Below are positions 61,151 to 64,000 of a stretch of 64,000 bases of DNA, piece by piece. The DNA lies in assembly GCF_949987515.2 (NCBI RefSeq), contig NC_082694.2:12331958-12395957 (forward strand), in the 5' to 3' direction. A model generated the notes under the pieces. That model saw only the letters and a program-made list of their open reading frames with translations, was not told the origin of the DNA and ran no database searches. Both the position numbers and the translations under genes were made by a program. The first letter of the stretch is position 1. Every line of letters starts with the position of its first letter. Origin of the DNA: Delphinus delphis. Its lineage: Eukaryota; Chordata; Mammalia; Artiodactyla; Delphinidae.

Positions 61151-62045
61151 ATGTCCTTGTCTGCTAACATCCATGTCAATTCCAGGTCAGTTGTAATTGA
61201 TTTCTCACCTCCTTCATTATAGGCTGTATTTTCCTGTTTCTTTGTATGCCAGACATCATGAATTTTACCATAGGTGCTGGATATTTTCGTATTTCTGTAT
61301 TCTTGAGCTTTCAGGATATAGTTATATTAGTTGAAAAGCAGTTTGATCCTTTTGTGTCATGCCTTTAAGATTTTTAAAGTGGGCTAAAATATTTTAGTCT
61401 AAGGCTAAATATTTCTGTTTAATCTGTTTAGTCTAGGGCTAAATATTTCCCGTCATGGAGGCAAGACCACACTGAGTACATCCCCTTAAATTGTGAAATT
61501 GTGGGAACAGACACTGTTCCTGAACCTGTTCAAACTGGTTCTCTCTAATCCATTAGGACAGTTCTTCCCTCAGCCTTGGGAAACTTCTTCACATGCATGT
61601 GCTGATTAGTAAGGACTCTTCTGATATTTGAGGGGGACCCTCTGCAGACATCTGGCGTTCTCTGTGTGCAGCTCTCTCCTCTCTGGCACTCTATCATGTA
61701 AATTCTAGCTCCTTTGGCTCCCTGTACTCTCAGCTCCATCACCTCAACTGAAGGAGTCTTCCAGGCTCTTCCTGGGTTCCCTCTCCCTCCTTCACAGTCT
61801 GGAAACTCTCAAGGCTGTTAGCTTTTTAGGGCCAATCACAGGGCTTATGTCATTTGTTTCTCATCTCTCAGGGATCACTCTTCTTCATTACCTGATATAC
61901 GTCTCAAAAGCCATTGTTTCATATGCAGCGTCCAGTTTTCTTTGTTGTTTTTTCAGCTTGTTTATTTTGTGTTGTTTTGTTTTCTTTTTTCAGGCAGGAT
62001 AGTAAATCAGATCTCTGTTACTCCATCCTGGATGAAAAAGGAAGT
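61151..62045 (-). mobile_element. L1M 5'-region-like sequence, antisense (tentative)
   Basis: Old, T-rich sequence between two L1M blocks. Its far end ('gttactccatcctggatgaa' complement) resembles the start of an L1 5' UTR. A short direct repeat 'gtctaaggctaaatatt' / 'gtctagggctaaatatt' occurs near 61400-61450. Assignment is weak. Confidence 0.4.
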
Positions 62046-62079
62046 CTATGCTTTCAATTTTTTTCTTCTTTTATTTTTA

Positions 62080-63300
62080 GTACCTTGACTTTTATGCAAC
62101 TAGGTGTGGTTTTCTTTGTATTTATCTTGCTCAGGGGTCACTGTAGGTTGATGTTCATCATCCATTTTTCAAAATTCTTAGCCTCTGTCTCTTTAAATAC
62201 GGCTTCTATCTCATGTTCTCTCTCCTCATATTCTGGGATCTCAACTACATGCATGTTTGACTTCTTCACCATGTTCCACATCTCTCTTTTCTGAATTTTC
62301 CATTCATTTTTCTCTCTGTGCTTCTATCTGTTTATTTTCTACACACTTGTCTTGCAGTTCATTTATCTGCTGTGTCTAATATGTTAATTAATCTACACAC
62401 TGAATTCTTTTTTCTTTTTTTTCCTTTTTTTTTTTTTTTTTTTGCTGCACCCACACAGCTTACAGGATCTTAGTTTCCCGACCAGGAGTCAAACCTGGGC
62501 CCTGGGCAGTGAAAGCATGGAATCCTAAGAACTGAACTGCCAGGGAATTCCCTATATACTGATTTCTTAATTTTAGTTATATTTTTCAGTTTTAGAATTT
62601 CCAATTAACTCTCACTGATTCCAGATTTCTGGTGAAATTCTGTATCTTTTCCTCTATTTTCTTGGAAATATTAGTCAGTTATTAGTCATAGTAACTCCAG
62701 ATACTGGAGTTATGGAAGTCTGATAACTCCAATATCTGGATCACATACAAGTCTCTTTCTTTTACCTTTTACTCCTATTATGTCTTTTAATTGTGATTCA
62801 ACACTGATACTATGATTTAAAAACTGTAGAAGTTTAAGACATTTTCTTCTTCCTATACAGGTTAATTTTTCTTCTATCAGGGAGGTAGCATGCAGCAGAT
62901 CTCCTCAATTCTGCTCTAGGCTAATTTTAGGTCTGCTGTGTTTCAGTGTTACCTTTCCTGCTAGGGCTTGGCCCTGCTACTGTTTCATGTGAATGTCTGG
63001 GATTGGCAGGCCTTGAGTACTGCCCTTTGTCTCCTTGGCACTATGCTGTTGTTGGAATCATTGCCCACATTGTTAGCCTCCTGGTTTCTGCTAGATTTCT
63101 TGAAGTTTTATCCTGCGCATGTGCAGGTTAAGATTTGGCAAATGCCTCAAGGGAAGAGTGTGTCCAGGTTTTTGAGTTATTATTCCTCTTGTCCCCTCCT
63201 ATCTGGGACTTTGCTCCTCAAGTTCTAGCCCTGGGCAATCATTAATCCAACCTCTGGCTCCTCTGCCCAGTAGCACTGCTGCTTTTTGCTGGGACTCTAC
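62080..63300 (-). mobile_element. Second ancient L1M fragment, antisense, split by a SINE
   Basis: Repeats part of the 60.7-kb block: 'gtgtggttttctttgtattt', 'ttttcaaaattcttagcctc', then 'ggatctcaactacatgcatg'. It continues to at least 63.3 kb with 'gggattggcaggccttgagt'. The same segment present twice in the same orientation shows two separate L1M copies or a duplication. Confidence 0.65.
62420..62552 (-). mobile_element. CHR-type SINE, short form, antisense
   Basis: Reverse orientation: a T tail (62405-62442, interrupted), 'ggatcttagtttcccgacca', 'gagtcaaacctgggccctgg', 'aatcctaagaactgaactgc' and 'cagggaattccc'. It is more diverged than the other short copies, so probably older. Confidence 0.85.
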
Positions 63301-64000
63301 TTCTTGTAATGAATTGACAAATGCCTCTGGGAGAAAGTCAGAGTAAATATGGAGCTCCTCAAATGAGTCCCTTCTCTCAGGAATTCTTGTCTCTCAATCA
63401 AGTCTGGTCACTATGGTTGCCACCAATTCCTTTAAACTTTATGTAGTTTGTCCACTTTTATATTTGCTTTTGTAGGAGAGTCAGTCTAATGCGAGCAATT
63501 CCACTGTGGCCATAACTGCAACAGAAGTCTCTGAATAGTGCATTTTCATCTGAGGTTTTCAAAGCAGCTATAAATCAGTAATATCATTAAACTTTTAAGT
63601 TTAAATGATTAAATGGACAAATTTTGTATCTGATTACGTATTCTGAAAAATACAGTTAGATGCTAAGATTTTAAACTCTCTATTATGAAAACAATCAAAT
63701 GTCAATACATACAAAATTAGGTACCTGATCATTTCAAAGCTTTATAATATTAGAAATTAATATTATGTGTTTTAAAAAAATCCAAACTGAAAACCCAAAA
63801 AATACAGAAAAATAACTTTAATAAAAATCAATTAACAGAGAAAAAGAATACGAACATTTAGTTTATTAGTATATACTTGGTATCTGGGGCCCTGTGAAGA
63901 ATCCATCTTCTTCTGAATGTAAATAAAGGTTTATGCATGTGTAAAATTCGGATAGTTTGGGGTTTGTTTTTTTTTCCTTCCAGAAAAAATTCTGAAAAAT
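63301..64000. other. Intergenic, AT-rich, nothing recognised
   Basis: The last 700 bases are AT-rich without a recognisable repeat or gene; the L1M block may extend into the first part. Confidence 0.45.

Overview
The window is mammalian nuclear DNA, almost certainly from a cetacean or a very close relative. It carries about fifteen tRNA-derived SINEs of the CHR type (head 'cttccctggtggcgcagtgg', B box close to GGTTCGATCCC). It also carries cetartiodactyl-style L1 3' ends. I see no ruminant Bov-tA, Bov-A2 or BovB sequence. Mammalian relics (MIR, MER5A, MaLR LTR, L1M) are scattered throughout. There is no bacterial-type gene organisation, and nearly all open frames are chance or repeat-derived.

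Layout. Positions 1-46.5 kb are intergenic: L1 3' fragments at 0.3, 6.2, 9.3, 11, 18.7-19.4 (minus), 20.3, 24.5, 25.6, 30, 36.6 (minus), 37.5-39.1 and 42.4-45.3 kb, an ERV-type LTR at 2.6-3.3 kb, a MaLR LTR at 19.9 kb, several MIRs, and many SINEs with clear target-site duplications. Between them is unremarkable single-copy DNA. From 46.56 to 50.35 kb lies the one protein-coding gene I can support, a Speedy/RINGO (SPDYE-type) CDK activator on the + strand. It has six coding exons whose reading phases all match across GT-AG introns, giving 224 residues. Beyond it, 50.4-57.5 kb shows nothing recognisable, and 57.5-64 kb is again repeat-rich: a long SINE, a MER5A, and two minus-strand ancient L1M blocks.

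The most interesting structure is at the SPDYE gene. A tandem duplication with a period of about 293 bp has copied exon 2 and its acceptor. The upstream copy loses the exon reading frame near a run of nine C's, while the downstream copy stays in frame with the rest of the gene. The last coding exon also ends in a strong donor 38 bp past the stop, implying a spliced 3' UTR. A separate find is a small processed retrocopy at 21.2 kb (AATAAA, A tail, 15-bp target duplication) inserted into an older repeat.
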